NCBI GenBank assembly: GCA_014058105.1
Contig: JACGCM010001752.1
Span: 248,001-312,000, forward strand
Direction of reading: 5' to 3'
Origin: Kingdonia uniflora
Taxonomy: Eukaryota; Streptophyta; Magnoliopsida; Ranunculales; Circaeasteraceae
Length of the DNA: 64,000 nt
The notes beneath the pieces are model-generated. The model saw only the letters and a program-made list of their open reading frames with translations, did not search any database and was not told the DNA's origin. Shown one piece after another: positions 22,943-32,869 of the stretch. Both the position numbers and the translations under genes were made by a program. The stretch's first letter is position 1, and every line of letters starts with the position of its first letter.

Positions 22943-23482
22943 ATGCCAACAATAAGGTGGGTTCTTCATTCTCTATTTTCTCTTCCACATAATTTTGAAC
23001 TTTGCCTATGGTCTTGGCAATTAGTGGGGTGACCAATGCTCACCCACGGGCCTGATCGTGGTTAAAATAATACTTTTTTCCACACTTGACGTTATGGCAG
23101 TTCTGTGGCAAATACTACCCCATTTATTACGAAATTAGCCGTGTACAATCCAGCAAAAATATATATTAAAATTTAATCTGAATGGCTAGAAAATATATGG
23201 TTCTCACCATTTATTTACTTTTATTAACTTGATATATAACAAACAATTGGAATACAATTCACCAATAATAAAGAATACTCATTCCAAAAATATGAGAAAC
23301 ATTTAACTATACCATGTACAATCCAGCCAATATGCAAATTTATAATTCCTATTTGTTTGAAAGTTGTACAAGATCTTACAATACTCTTCTGGAGCCTTCA
23401 TTTGGACATATCAATTCTCATAATTCTCTTTGGTTAGATGTGGGATTTGAAATGCCATCATTCCACCACCGTTCATCTCGTA
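22943..23482 (-). pseudogene. Copia A gag remnants and gag-pol linker
   Basis: Next to the TIR element the minus strand reads NYVEEKIENEEPTLLLAYNK, the linker between gag zinc knuckle and protease; its frame would resume at 3963 on the other side. At the far end, from an ATG at 23458, it reads MAFQIPHLTKENYEN, stop, YVQMKAPEEY, the usual start of copia gag. Between these (about 23030-23310) is AT-rich sequence with no gag likeness. The capsid core and zinc knuckle are therefore deleted or replaced. Confidence 0.7.
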
Positions 23483-23494
23483 GCTCTGATACTA
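23483..23494 (-). promoter_or_regulatory. Primer-binding site of Copia A
   Basis: Minus strand TAGTATCAGAGC, one base off the TGGTATCAGAGC complementary to initiator Met-tRNA, placed just inside the 5' LTR. Confidence 0.75.
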
Positions 23495-23497
23495 CTA

Positions 23498-23820
23498 TGT
23501 TGGATATGAACAATGAAATGAAATGATGATTTTTGGATTATAAGAGGAAGAGGCAAATAACACTCATATATATATTGATATATTCTTAAACTCATATCTC
23601 AAAATAAAGTCCCTACACCTATATATAGGTACTAGAGAAGTTTCTACGCACACCACTACTCATTTAAGAAGTTTTACATCACCATAAATAACCACACAAA
23701 TAGAAAAATGAAAATAGGTTACAAGAATGCCAAAGGTCAAACTTCTTGAACATTCTCATAGTTTATTTGTACCCAAAGTAGCCTTAAAAAATGTTCATAG
23801 ATTAAGCTTAACTTTCAATA
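23498..23820 (-). repeat. Copia A 5' LTR
   Basis: Begins TGTTGGATATGAACAATG; pairs with 653-983. Confidence 0.88.
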
Positions 23821-24199
23821 TCAAGAGTTAGATTTTAAGGAAGGCGTCGTTTCAGCTTAACCCATTTTCAGATGCAAATTTGTTAGACTAAACGGACGGA
23901 CGCAAACTTTGGATTCGAAGCTTGAGTCGGAGCCTGCGTGGTTGTTGTTGGAGATGCGCATATCTTCGTCCCATCATCCAACCATCAATACGATTAAGTG
24001 TATATGTATAGTCACTTGCTTTTCTAAAGTGTACTTCATGTACTTTTTTTTCAATGGTGAGCTGGGGTTAAGGAAGACCCCATCCAACTATATTAACAAC
24101 CAAAAAGCAGATTGCATCCTAGTGTATAACTTCCCATCAACATCATCCTTTATAACGGGGCTTGAGGAATGAAAAACTCTATATTCTTCTGGGCTTGAG
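23821..24199. other. Unassigned sequence between Copia A and the LINE
   Basis: No gene I can support. A plus-strand frame at 23909-24172 is open for 87 codons but has no recognisable domain. Confidence 0.4.
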
Positions 24200-24599
24200 G
24201 AATATTCAAGGATCCTTTCAGTAAGCCATATATTCTGCCATTACTGGGATATTTTATGCTCAAAAGCTTGTAGTAGCTCCCTTGATTCTGTAGTGATCCA
24301 GATTTTGCTAATAATTTTTAGATTGACAAAAAGTAACCCTTTAAACATAACTTCAGCTTCATGGTGCCCCCTATTAATTGGGGAAGACTTCCCTGCACAT
24401 CCAGCAATATAGGTTCCATTATTACTCCTGGCAAGCCACCCAAATCCACCCTCACTATTGCCCTTGTAGCTGAGATGAGTGTAGCCTTGGGGAGTTATTA
24501 TCCATTGATATTGGGGTAGCCTATACCCTGTTCAAGACCCTAAAGAGTAAAGACACTGGCATCCGTACATGTCTTGAATATGCTAGCTAGAACATGAAC
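24200..24599 (-). pseudogene. LINE (L1-type) RNase H domain, 3' part
   Basis: Minus strand: WIITPQGYTHLSYKGNSEGG, FGWLARSNNGTYIAGCAGKS, HHEAEVMFKGLLFVNLKI and WITTESRELLQAF. This is the plant LINE-type RNase H at the end of the L1 polyprotein (the G-N-x-G loop, a GxxxR(D/S)xxGxxxxG strand, E-A-E-x-x-x-L helix). It continues the LINE pieces at 29296-29372 and 38256-39385; Copia E separates them. Stops are present. Confidence 0.75.
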
Positions 24600-24835
24600 T
24601 GCTAAACCAAGTTAAGATAGACTCTAGTTACAACCCAAACTTGATAAGAGTGGGTTTAGTTAACCCTTATCTCCTCATCTAAGATAGGGTTTATCAAAGA
24701 GATAGATCTCTTGTTATCCAATGTATTTATATTTATGAGGAATCTCTCTTAGTACATCTATAAATAGAGAAGAACTCACTAATGAATATCATTGATTAAT
24801 TTCTCAAGAGTGGTTTATCTTTATATGGTATCAGC
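24600..24835 (+). repeat. Copia E 5' LTR
   Basis: Starts TGCTAAACCAAG, ends TCTTTATA. Near copies at 29064-29295 and 56755-56974. TATAAATAGAG at 24760-24770 is the likely LTR TATA box. Confidence 0.9.
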
Positions 24836-24846
24836 CTATTACGATC
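24836..24846 (+). promoter_or_regulatory. Primer-binding site of Copia E
   Basis: TGGTATCAGCC directly after the LTR, matching the start of the Met-tRNA primer site. Confidence 0.8.
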
Positions 24847-24870
24847 CTAAGATTCAACGTTTTCGCCATA

Positions 24871-25838
24871 ATGGTATCTTCTAGTTCAACTTCCTCCACT
24901 TCTTCTTTCTCTCTAAATGCTTTTCTGCCTCTTCAAGCCACTACTATCCATCATCTTATCACAGAGAAACTCAACACTGACAATTATCGGTTATAACTTA
25001 CACAGTTTACACCATTACTCAAAGGTTATGACCTTGAAGGGTACGTTGATGGCCATGTCCTCCTTGTACACTCTCCACAACCGACTCTACTATCAATCCG
25101 GCGTATTTACAGTGGAAAAAGCATGATCAAATCCTTCTCGGTTGGTTGTTATCTTTACTCTCTAGAACAACCCTTGCCCAGGTTATTGGATTGAGTACGT
25201 CTCATGCTGCTTGGGATGCTCTTCAAAAGCACTATGCCTCCAAGTCACGAGCACAGACTATGCAGCTTCGACACGAGTTACAAGCAATGCACAAAGGATC
25301 CAAACCCATGAAAGACTACTTTCTTCATGCCAAAGAATTGGCCGATAATCTTGTCGCTTCAGGTTACCCAATGAGTGACCCTGATCTCCAACACATCATT
25401 CTTATCGGTCTCGATAATGCTTATGATACTATTGTTACTACACTTACTGCCATGATGGTCAACATTTCCATGGATGATTTTAATGTTCATCTTATTGCGT
25501 TCGATATGCGCCTTGAAGCACAAATAGTCATGCTACAACAACATCCAGTTGCTAATGCAGGTACTCAGCAACACAACATGTATTTAAAGCCTGGTTTCAA
25601 TCAGAACATGAATCGTTCCTACAACGACAATCAATATCGCAACCGTGGTCAAGGTATGAATCAATTTACAAATCGTTCTCAGCCGGTGCAAAGTGTTGTT
25701 AGGCCTTGTCTATTTTGTTGTCGAAAAAATCATACTGCCCAAACTTGTTGGCACCGCTTTGACCAAATGTCTCAAGCCACTCCTTCTCCACCAAAAGCAT
25801 ATGTTGCTGTACCAGGCTCCTTTGCAGATTACAATTAG
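24871..25838 (+). pseudogene. Copia E gag
   Basis: ATG at 24871 gives a Ser/Thr-rich start, then ITEKLNTDNYRL, a stop, LTQFTPLLKGYDLEGYVDGH. From 25146 there is a long open part: the UBN2-type capsid (AAWDALQKHYASKSRAQTMQ, RHELQAMHKGSKPMKDYF, LIGLDNAYDTIVTTL), an Asn/Gln-rich spacer, and a CCHC zinc knuckle CLFCCRKNHTAQTC (CX2CX4HX4C, intact). Ends at a stop at 25838, and protease coding follows without frame change. The gag of this copy is the best preserved ORF of the element, needing only the early stop and a frame shift near 25100 to explain its loss. Confidence 0.88.
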
Positions 25839-26980
25839 ATTCCGGACAGCAGTGCTACACATCATTTAATACTGAACTTCAACAACCTCCATCTTCGAGC
25901 CGAGTATAACGGTCTAGATAAAATTTAAGTTGGTAATGGTACAAATCTTCCCATTGAAAATATTGGTACTGCTTCTTTTTCCCATAACTCTAGAAAATTT
26001 TATTTGCATAGAGTTTATCATGTTCCTAAAATATTTGTAAACCTCCTTTCGGTTTCCTTGTTTTTAATAGATTATAATGTCTTCTTTTAATTTTACCCTC
26101 ACTATTGTGTTATGATGGATTGTCGCACACGGAAGGTGCTTTTAAATGGTTAGAATAGGGGTGGTCTTTACACTTTCGATCATGCTTGTGATTTACAATA
26201 CTCGTATTCTTCTTCTTCTTCTTCTTCTTCTTTTCTCTGTGTCTCTTCCAATTTGGCATCAAAGATTAGGTTATCCGATGATTCGAACAGTTAATAAAGT
26301 TATTAGATCGCAGTCTTTACCAGTTTCTAGCAAGTCTTTTTCGTTCTGTCATTTATGTCATGTTAGTAAGAGTCAAAATCTCCTTTTTTCTTTAAGTTTA
26401 ACTTTATATCATGGGCCTTTAGATTTGACTGTCTCCAATTTATGGGGTCCTTCCCCGATATTATCTAAAGATAGTTTTCGTTACTACTTGCTACTTATGG
26501 ATGTTCATACTCATTATATTTGGATTTACCCACTTGCTCGAAAGTCCGATGCTTTATCTTTTTTCATTACGTTAAAAAATAAAATTAAAAAACTCACTAG
26601 ATATAAAATTAAACTTTTTTAATCTGATAATGGCAGTGAATTCAAGAAATTCACTCCATATTTGGATAGTCATGGTATTTATCATCGGTTTTCATGTCCT
26701 CAAACTCCAGAGTAAAACAGATTAGTTGAACGCCGTCATAGGCATATTGTCGAAACTGGTTTATCACTCTTGAATCTTGCTTCAGTTCCTTTGAGTTTTT
26801 GGTTTGAAAGCTTTATAACTACTTGTTTTTTAATTAATTGGCTGCCATCCTCTGTCTCTGCAAAGCAAACTCCATTGGAGCTTCTTTTTGGGATAAAGCT
26901 TTATTATCACTCGTTTTGTGTGTTTGGTGCCTATGTTACCCTTATCTCAGACCATATAGTCCTCGCAAATTGACATACAG
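25839..26980 (+). pseudogene. Copia E protease and integrase
   Basis: Protease: PDSSATHHL in place of (L)DSGATHH, so the catalytic DSG is DSS. Then FYLHRVYHVPKIFVNLLSV. Integrase zinc region: IWHQRLGYPMIRTVNKVI and FCHLCHVSKSQNL. Core: LDLTVSNLWGPSPI, where the first catalytic Asp is Asn, YYLLLMDVHTHYIWIYPL, then after a stop SDNGSEFKKFTPYL, and VERRHRHIVETGLSLLNLA. C-terminal part FGAYVTLISDH at 26973 and further fragments up to 27110. It has both missense loss of active-site residues and stops. Confidence 0.85.
26210..26236. repeat. (CTT)n microsatellite in Copia E
   Basis: About nine CTT units within the protease-integrase spacer, coding a run of leucines in the present frame. Confidence 0.9.
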
Positions 26981-27433
26981 GTCTTTTCCTTGTGTATTCA
27001 TCGGCTATTGTAGTGCTCATAAAGGTTACTTGTGTTATCATTGTCCTACACACCGGGTTTACATATCATGGCATGTTCGCTTTGAAGAGATGACCTTCCC
27101 CTTTTCGGATGTAAATAACTGCCCATCTACAAGGCCTAGAATTTCCTCATCACCAACCTTTGTAATATCCCCCCACCTCAACTACTTAAGCCCATTTCAA
27201 CTCATATACACCATCATCACCCACCTGGTATTCTACCATCTCCTCACTTATCTCCATCTTTACATGATCTAGCATTTCCCCCCTTATTTCCATCTTTACC
27301 TGATTTGCCTACACCTGGGACCATCTCACTAGCTGTATCATCACTTATCCCAGAGCCAACTTCTTCATCTTCTACACCAATACTAGACCCGCCTCAACCT
27401 CCTGTTATTCCCGACTCGGTGGACCAACATTAA

Positions 27434-29052
27434 ATGATTACTCAGCCTCGCAATGGAATCTTTAACCCACTTATAAAAATAAGTTTAATGTCTACCAAGT
27501 ATTCTTTGCAGGTTGATGATATCAAAGAATATACTTGTTTGACACAAGCTTCCTCAAATCGTAACTGGCGACTTGCTATGGATGATGAACTCAATGCGCT
27601 CATCAAAAACGGAGCGTGGACACTCGTACCATTACAACCACACATGAGTATTGTGGGATGCAAATGGATTTTCCGATTAAAGAGCAAGGCCGATGGATCT
27701 CTTGAACGATATAAAACACGTCTCGTTGCTATGGGGTTTAATCAGTAAGACGGACTTGACTATGGTGAAACATTAGCCCAGTTGTGAAGCAGTGTACCAT
27801 TCGTATTGTTCTCTCTATTGCACTTATGCACAATGGCCAATTCAATAGCTTGACTGCCACAATGCATTCTTACATGGCGTGTTAAATGTGGAAGTTTATA
27901 TGAAATAACCTCCTGGCTTTATTGATCAATGACGTCCAACTCATGTTTGCCGTCTTCACAAGTCACTTTATGGCCGGAAACAGGCCTCGCACATAGTATT
28001 CTCGACTAAGTTCATACTTTATTGGCCTCAATTTTCAAATTTCTAAAGCAGATACGTCACTTCTTATTCAACATACCTCGACTTCTACACTATATATTCT
28101 TATTTATGTCAATGATATTATAGTTACTGGCTCGGATTCTCAGCTTATTAATAAGTTGCTTCTTTAACTTAACTCGGAATTTGTAATTAAAGACTTGGGT
28201 AAGTTAAAATATTTCTTGGGTGTTGAGGTCCTTCCATGAGGCGATGGTCTTTTTCTCTCACAGCACCAATATATTACCAATCTTCTGTGTCGTACAAATC
28301 ATGATAGAATTAAGCCCATTCATACTCCTTTAGCCGCGAACACCCAATTAACGAAGGAAGGAAGCCATAAGTTCTTAGATCCCACTCGTTATCGCAGTGT
28401 TATTGGGGTCCTTCAGTATCTTACATCCACTAGACCGAATATATCAGCTGCTATTAATAAAGTTTGTCAATTTATGCATGACCCAACAGAAGATCATTGG
28501 GTTGCGGTTAAGCGCATTTTGTAGTACCTTAAAAGCATGGTCGATTAAGGTTTGGTTCTTTGTCACCCTTCTACATATCATCTCCATGCTTATTATAATG
28601 CAGATTGGGCTGGTTGCCCTGATGATAAACGTTCCACTAGCGGCTATTGTATGTTATTTGGTGGGAACTTAATTTCTTGGAGTGCTTATAAGTAAAAGAC
28701 CATTTCTCATTCAAGTATAGAGGCCAAAAATAGTGGTGTAGCCATTGCTATAGCTGATGTAATTTGGATTCAGTTGCTCTTACGAGAACTTGGCATTTCT
28801 TCAGTTTTATCGACATTGTGGTACGATAACTTAGGTGGCACCAATCTCACTGCCAATCCATTTTTCCACGTTCGAATGAAGCATATCAAAATTGACTACC
28901 ATTTTGTGCGAGAACGGGTTGCTCAAAAAAAGCTTGATGTCCAATTTATTTCCATAAAAGATCAGCTTGCCGACATTTTTACCAAAGGCTTGGGATCCCC
29001 ACATTTTCCGCAATTAAGGGATAAGTTAACCATTCGTCCATTCCTGCTCAGC
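27434..29052 (+). pseudogene. Copia E reverse transcriptase and RNase H
   Basis: RT opens MITQPRNGIFNPL, TCLTQASSNRNWRLAMDDEL, GAWTLVPLQPHMS, GCKWIFRLKSKADGSLERYK and LVAMGFNQ, stop. After a frameshifted middle the active-site strand reads LYVNDIIVTGSD: YVND for YVDD, a catalytic loss. DLGKLKYFLGVEV and STRPNISAAINKVCQFM follow. RNase H has YNADWAGCPDDKRSTSGYCM, SHSSIEAKNSGVAIAIADV and [20 protein letters not shown], ending [15 protein letters not shown]. The corresponding piece in Copia F (55754 on) keeps YVDD. Confidence 0.9.
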
Positions 29053-29063
29053 TTGAGGGAGGG
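29053..29063 (+). promoter_or_regulatory. Polypurine tract of Copia E
   Basis: TTGAGGGAGGG directly before the 3' LTR. Confidence 0.75.
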
Positions 29064-29295
29064 TGCTAAACCAAGTTAAGATAGACTCTAGTTATAACCC
29101 AAACTGGATAAGAGTGGGATTAGTTAACCCTTATCTCCTCATTTATGATAGGGTTTATCAAAGAGATAGATCTCTAGTTATCCAATGAATGTATACTTAT
29201 ATTTATGAGGACTCTCTCAAAGTACATCTATAAATAGAGAAGAACTCACTAATGAATATCATTGATTGATTTCTCAAGAGTGGTTTATCTTTATA
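29064..29295 (+). repeat. Copia E 3' LTR
   Basis: Direct copy of 24600-24835, with a 9-10 bp size difference in the AT-rich middle. Confidence 0.9.
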
Positions 29296-29372
29296 GAACA
29301 ACTCTGGCTTTGACCTCTGAGATTATATGGTTAAGCACATAGCTAGGGACTATAATCTTGTTATTAAAATTT
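29296..29372 (-). pseudogene. LINE spacer between Copia E and the MULE
   Basis: Minus strand reads VPSYVLNHIISEVKARVV, the helix between the zf-RVT and RNase H domains of plant L1 elements. The same 65-75 bp recur uninterrupted at 56975-57045. The last nine bases (29364-29372, TTAAAATTT) are the MULE target duplication. Confidence 0.65.
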
Positions 29373-29492
29373 GGGCGTTTGTGTTTATCCAACATTTAAG
29401 TAAGGATATTCGCGATTGCCCCCCCCCCCCCCCATGTGCCAAATATTGTGGTCGACCCCCCAATAGTTGGTTAAACCAAGCTTTGACTCTGT
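29373..29492 (+). repeat. MULE left TIR, outer part
   Basis: Inverted match to 38135-38255. Includes C15 (29419-29433) opposite G12 in the right TIR. Continues after the solo LTR at 31965-32020. Confidence 0.85.
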
Positions 29493-31964
29493 TGTATTGT
29501 CCCAGATTTTTTATATATATTTTTTTATCATTTTTATTTACTATTCACCATCATGCATACTTCATCATACATCATGCATCTTCAGTTTATGCATTCGCAT
29601 TTTATTCTCCTTTTCAGGGTTTGAGTTCTTCGTTCTTCTTTTCTAGTTTTCGGTGGCTCGGGGGTTGTTTGGTGGAGGTGGTGTGTTGTGGCTTTGGGAG
29701 CCTGTGGTTGGCTTGGAGGAGGTGTTTGGGTATTCGTGTAGATCTGGGAGGATTTGGGATTTTTCCAGTTGTCGTTCGAACGAGGTTCATATTCGTTCGA
29801 ACGAGTCGACTTGTCTCCTAGAACTTGGCCCAAGATCTCCTTGTTGTTCAAACGAATCCTTTGTCCATTCGTACGACTTCTTTGTCCATTTGCACGACCC
29901 TGTTTTCGTTTGAACGACCTATCGAACGTATTAACATTTCTCCTGGTGTGTTGGCCCAAGGGAATGTCCTCGTTCCAACGACCTTTCGAACGATTATTAT
30001 GTTTCTAGGGTTTCTTTCCTTTTTGGCTTTAGTCGTTCGAACAACTTTCGGCTTCGTTCGAATGACCATCGTATTCCTTATTTTATTTTGTCTTTCTTCT
30101 CTTTTCTTTTGGGTTGTTATTTTGGTGTGCAGCTAGAGAGATACAGTTTTAGAGAGAAAGTGAGATTTTGGAGAGAGGGTGAGAGAGGATTTCTTCATCA
30201 TCACCTTCCTTCATCAGCATCCCCAATTTTGGTAAGCTTTCCCCTTTCCCCTTTCGCCCTAGATTTCCTAATTTCAACTTTGAGGAATCCTTTATTGGTG
30301 GTTTAGAATTGTTTGTTGGGTTGGGTTTATTGTTTGGTTCTATTATTGATTGTTGTTATGATTGTTTGATTATGTAGTTTCTGTGTTCCGGTTGCTGAGG
30401 GGCAGAACTAGGTTTTGGAGTTCTGATTTTAATTCGTCAGGATTCGAGCTTTATATCAGGCAAGTGTCTCTTTATTACTAAATTACTTTACTAATTTAAC
30501 CTGTGCTAGTTAGAGTGTTTTGTAATTGGCATTGAGGTGGTTGTGATTAGTTATAACCTATATTCATTTTCTTTTGTAATTGTGTGTCTGTGCATCTCTA
30601 TCCTATTTGTTAGGCATCTGAGGTGTTCTTTCTCCTTGTCTTTTAGGGAGTTGTGCATTGTGTGGCATTTTCATGGGTTGTCCTTGGCGGCTGGGTTCCA
30701 GTTTTGTAGAGACTGAGATTGTTGGATGTTGTGACTGGTTAATTAGTCACTGTTTACATCTGTGTTAGGATTGTTTACCATCCTCTGAGGCAAGTGGTTA
30801 TCCTATGTGTGTGTTAGCCAAGTTATGGTAGTTGTGTTAGGATTGTTTGCCCTTCTCTCAGGCAGGGGTTATCTTATGTGGTGTTGGCCATGTTGGCGGC
30901 CATTGTACTTTGATCCTTGGGATCTATTTCCAGTATGAGTTTGTATTCTTTTAACTTAGTGGGGTCAAATACATAACAAAGCTTTACATCGGCTAACCCT
31001 CGATAGGTCTTAGGATTCCTACATCGGGTTGAAATAATTAGGTGAAGTTCGGGATGGACACTATCATACCTATTACCCTTCAAGAGGGTGGGATGGTGTG
31101 AGACAGTTTCTTTTGGTCCCCGTCTTATCCTCCGTGAGGTTGAAAGTCCTCGGAATAAGTACAAATAAAGTTCGTACGTTGGCTCTGTGGGTTGGAAATC
31201 CCGGAACACTCTGATCAAGTGATAAATCCTTGAGTGTGGTCGAGGTTGACAAAAATCGCACCCATTGTATCCAACTGAGATCTCGTTAAGGTTATTATGC
31301 ATTAACGGCTGATCAGCCCACTATATTGATTTATAGGGTCTAGTTTTTGGTTTCATAACATCACAAAACATTCATTTTAGGACAATTCTAGAATCACACC
31401 ATATCATATCATCATACCATCATAACATAATTCCTCATATTTCCTTTTCCTTTTCCTTTTCCTCTTCCTTTATTTCCTGTACTTTTATATCACTGTACCG
31501 TGTGCATCTTATATCTCATTCATATCTCTTCTTTCTCTGTACCTGTCATATTAGTATGTTATTTAGCCTTGTTGGGAATTAGTGAGCCGTGGTTTTGCTC
31601 ACTCTCACATTTCCCCCCCTTTTAGAGGCAGAGTAGTTACAGGTTTTGCTGAGGCTTCAACTGTATTTGGTGACTGTTTGAAGCTACAGATTCTATCCTG
31701 GTTTTAGTATTTCTTGTATGCTCTCAGGTTTTGACGTTGTACTTTGTTCGAGACATTGTATTTATGTTTTCAGTTATGTATATATATCTCTTGCTTCCGC
31801 TTTATTCTTTTACTCCGATGATATTACTATAGTGAATGACTGAGCCTGAACTTGTTTATGGCTCAGTTTTTTGTGGGGGTAAATCGGTTAGATTCCCCGA
31901 CCTGTACATCCTCGAAACTCAGTAATTGGTCTAGCTACCGATTATTAGATTTTGGGGCGTGACA
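29493..31964. mobile_element. Solo LTR of a gypsy element in the MULE TIR
   Basis: Begins TGTATTGTCCCAG and ends TTTTGGGGCGTGACA, the terminal style of Tekay/Del chromovirus LTRs. It is flanked by a perfect 5-bp duplication TCTGT (29488-29492 and 31965-31969), and MULE TIR sequence is continuous on both sides. 2472 bp, no internal domain, so it is a solo LTR left by LTR-LTR recombination. ORFs in it (for example 29327-30306) have no domain likeness and are taken as chance. It carries a cluster of TCGTTCGAACGA-like palindromes at 29771-30066 and a CTTTTC-rich stretch at 31440-31465. Strand was not fixed; the run of motifs suggests plus. Confidence 0.85.
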
Positions 31965-32020
31965 TCTGTTGACTTATTTTGACCAGAATTGACTTTTTTA
32001 TAAAGCCCAAAGTACCCTTT
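31965..32020 (+). repeat. MULE left TIR, inner part
   Basis: Matches, inverted, 38062-38130 of the right TIR (TGACTTATTTTGACCA, then CCCAAAGTACCC). Confidence 0.75.
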
Positions 32021-32110
32021 CAAGCAGACTAAGATAACGGCCAATTTTTTCTTCTTAAAAAAACTAGCCGTTGGCTTCTCTCACACACTTGTGTTCCCTC
32101 TCTTACTCTA

Positions 32111-32119
32111 TCTATATAT
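32111..32119 (+). promoter_or_regulatory. TATA-like box of the MULE zinc-finger gene
   Basis: CTATATATA just inside the TIR, about 45 bases before the ATG at 32159. TIR-driven promoters are usual in MuDR elements. Confidence 0.45.
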
Positions 32120-32158
32120 ACATTCTTCCCTCTACTAAACAATCTAAAACCTGAAGAC

Positions 32159-32866
32159 ATGGGTGGGGGATCTTCTAACAAGGTAATATCTCTCTATGAG
32201 TTTAAACTGAGTTTTTTTTATTTTTTAATTTCGGTAATTAACTTCAAACTGAAGTTTGGGGGGGTAAAGACAAAGTTCAGATAACTATATGGGGACCAAG
32301 ACTAATATATAAATCTTATTTGTACAGGTCCAGAATTATCACTTTTGCTCAGAATTGCATCAAACTTCTAGTTTCCCTTTGATATATAGTACCTGCAAGA
32401 AGCCTGGATGCAGTGGGATAATGAAATTGAAGACTTCACATATTAACACAAGCCCTAACATAAAATTTATAAGGTGTCAATATAGTGAATATAAGGGGCT
32501 CTAGTAACTTTCTGATGCAGTGAATGAGTCTAAATGTTAAAAGGTGGAGGTTGCAAAGTTCTATTTAAAAGGAGGATGCTTTGGATGTGGGGCACTTGGT
32601 CATTGGTGGAAAGAATACCCATGGAGAACTACAAATTATGAAAGAGAAGGTTGTGGGTCCCCAATGACTCTATACACTTCTAAAACTGAAGTAACCAAAG
32701 GGCAAAAGTTTCTTAAATGTATTAATATCGAGTGTAAGCACTTCTGTTGGCTTAGGGATGCCGTGAAGGCTAAAATTAAAGCCGATGAACAAAATGTGAA
32801 GGTTTCTATGACTATGTCTCTAAGTGAGTTTTGTAGAGAGTTTAAAGGAAAAACAAAACTTGGATG
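32159..32866 (+). pseudogene. MULE accessory gene: GRF-CCHC-GRF zinc-finger protein
   Basis: Exon 1 (32159-32182) reads MGGGSSNK and ends at GTAATAT; the acceptor TTTGTACAG ends at 32327. Exon 2 then stays in one frame to the stop at 32866, broken by TAG-TAA (about 32502-32507) and one more stop. It has a first GRF-type zinc finger (CKKPGCSGIMKLKTS, then NIKFIRCQ, LSDAVNES), then a knuckle CFGCGALGHWWKEYPW whose last Cys has become Tyr, then a second GRF finger (CGSPMTLYTSKTEVTKGQKF, LKCINIECKHFCWLRDAV) and a short tail. GRF fingers bind nucleic acid. It converges with the transposase, recalling mudrA/mudrB, but mudrB has no such domains as far as I know. Confidence 0.65.
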
Positions 32867-32869
32867 AAT

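Larger units (their letters stand above)
653..23820 (-). mobile_element. Copia A: Ty1/copia LTR retrotransposon, outermost of a four-level nest
   Basis: Two similar about 330-bp LTRs (653-983 and 23498-23820) bracket minus-strand copia coding remnants in the order RNase H, RT, integrase, protease remnant, then (after the insertion) gag pieces. A purine tract sits inside the left LTR and a TAGTATCAGAGC primer site inside the right one, so the right LTR is the 5' LTR. The body is interrupted from 3973 to 22933 by a DNA element that contains Gypsy B and Gypsy C. Without that insert the element would be about 4.2 kb, short because most of gag is gone. No matching target duplication is seen: GGCTT lies before 653 and TCAAG after 23820. 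Lineage within copia is not certain; the RT style suggests Tork-like. Confidence 0.88.
24600..29295 (+). mobile_element. Copia E: Ty1/copia retrotransposon inserted in the LINE
   Basis: LTRs 24600-24835 and 29064-29295 in direct orientation, PBS TGGTATCAG at 24836, purine tract GAGGGAGGG before the 3' LTR. Short, 4.7 kb. Order gag, protease, integrase, RT, RNase H on the plus strand, all decayed. GAAC is found on both outer sides (24596-24599 and 29296-29299), a 4-5 bp target duplication. Gag wording (KLNTDNYRL, LLKGYDLEGYVDGH) suggests the Ale/Retrofit group; tentative. Confidence 0.9.

Noticed and set aside
653..23820. Endogenous pararetrovirus
   Set aside because: No movement protein or coat protein motifs; integrase and LTRs are present, so these are LTR retrotransposons.
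23909..24172. Possible small plant gene (87 codons)
   Set aside because: No domain, no clear promoter or splice signals, lies between two TEs.
29582..29959. Asn/Arg-rich minus-strand ORF of 125 codons
   Set aside because: Antisense of the TCGTTCGAACGA cluster, which reads similarly on both strands; no independent support.
29327..30306. Several long overlapping ORFs on both strands in the solo LTR (up to 164 codons)
   Set aside because: No domain likeness, they run over LTR edges and reflect GC-rich palindromic sequence with few stops.
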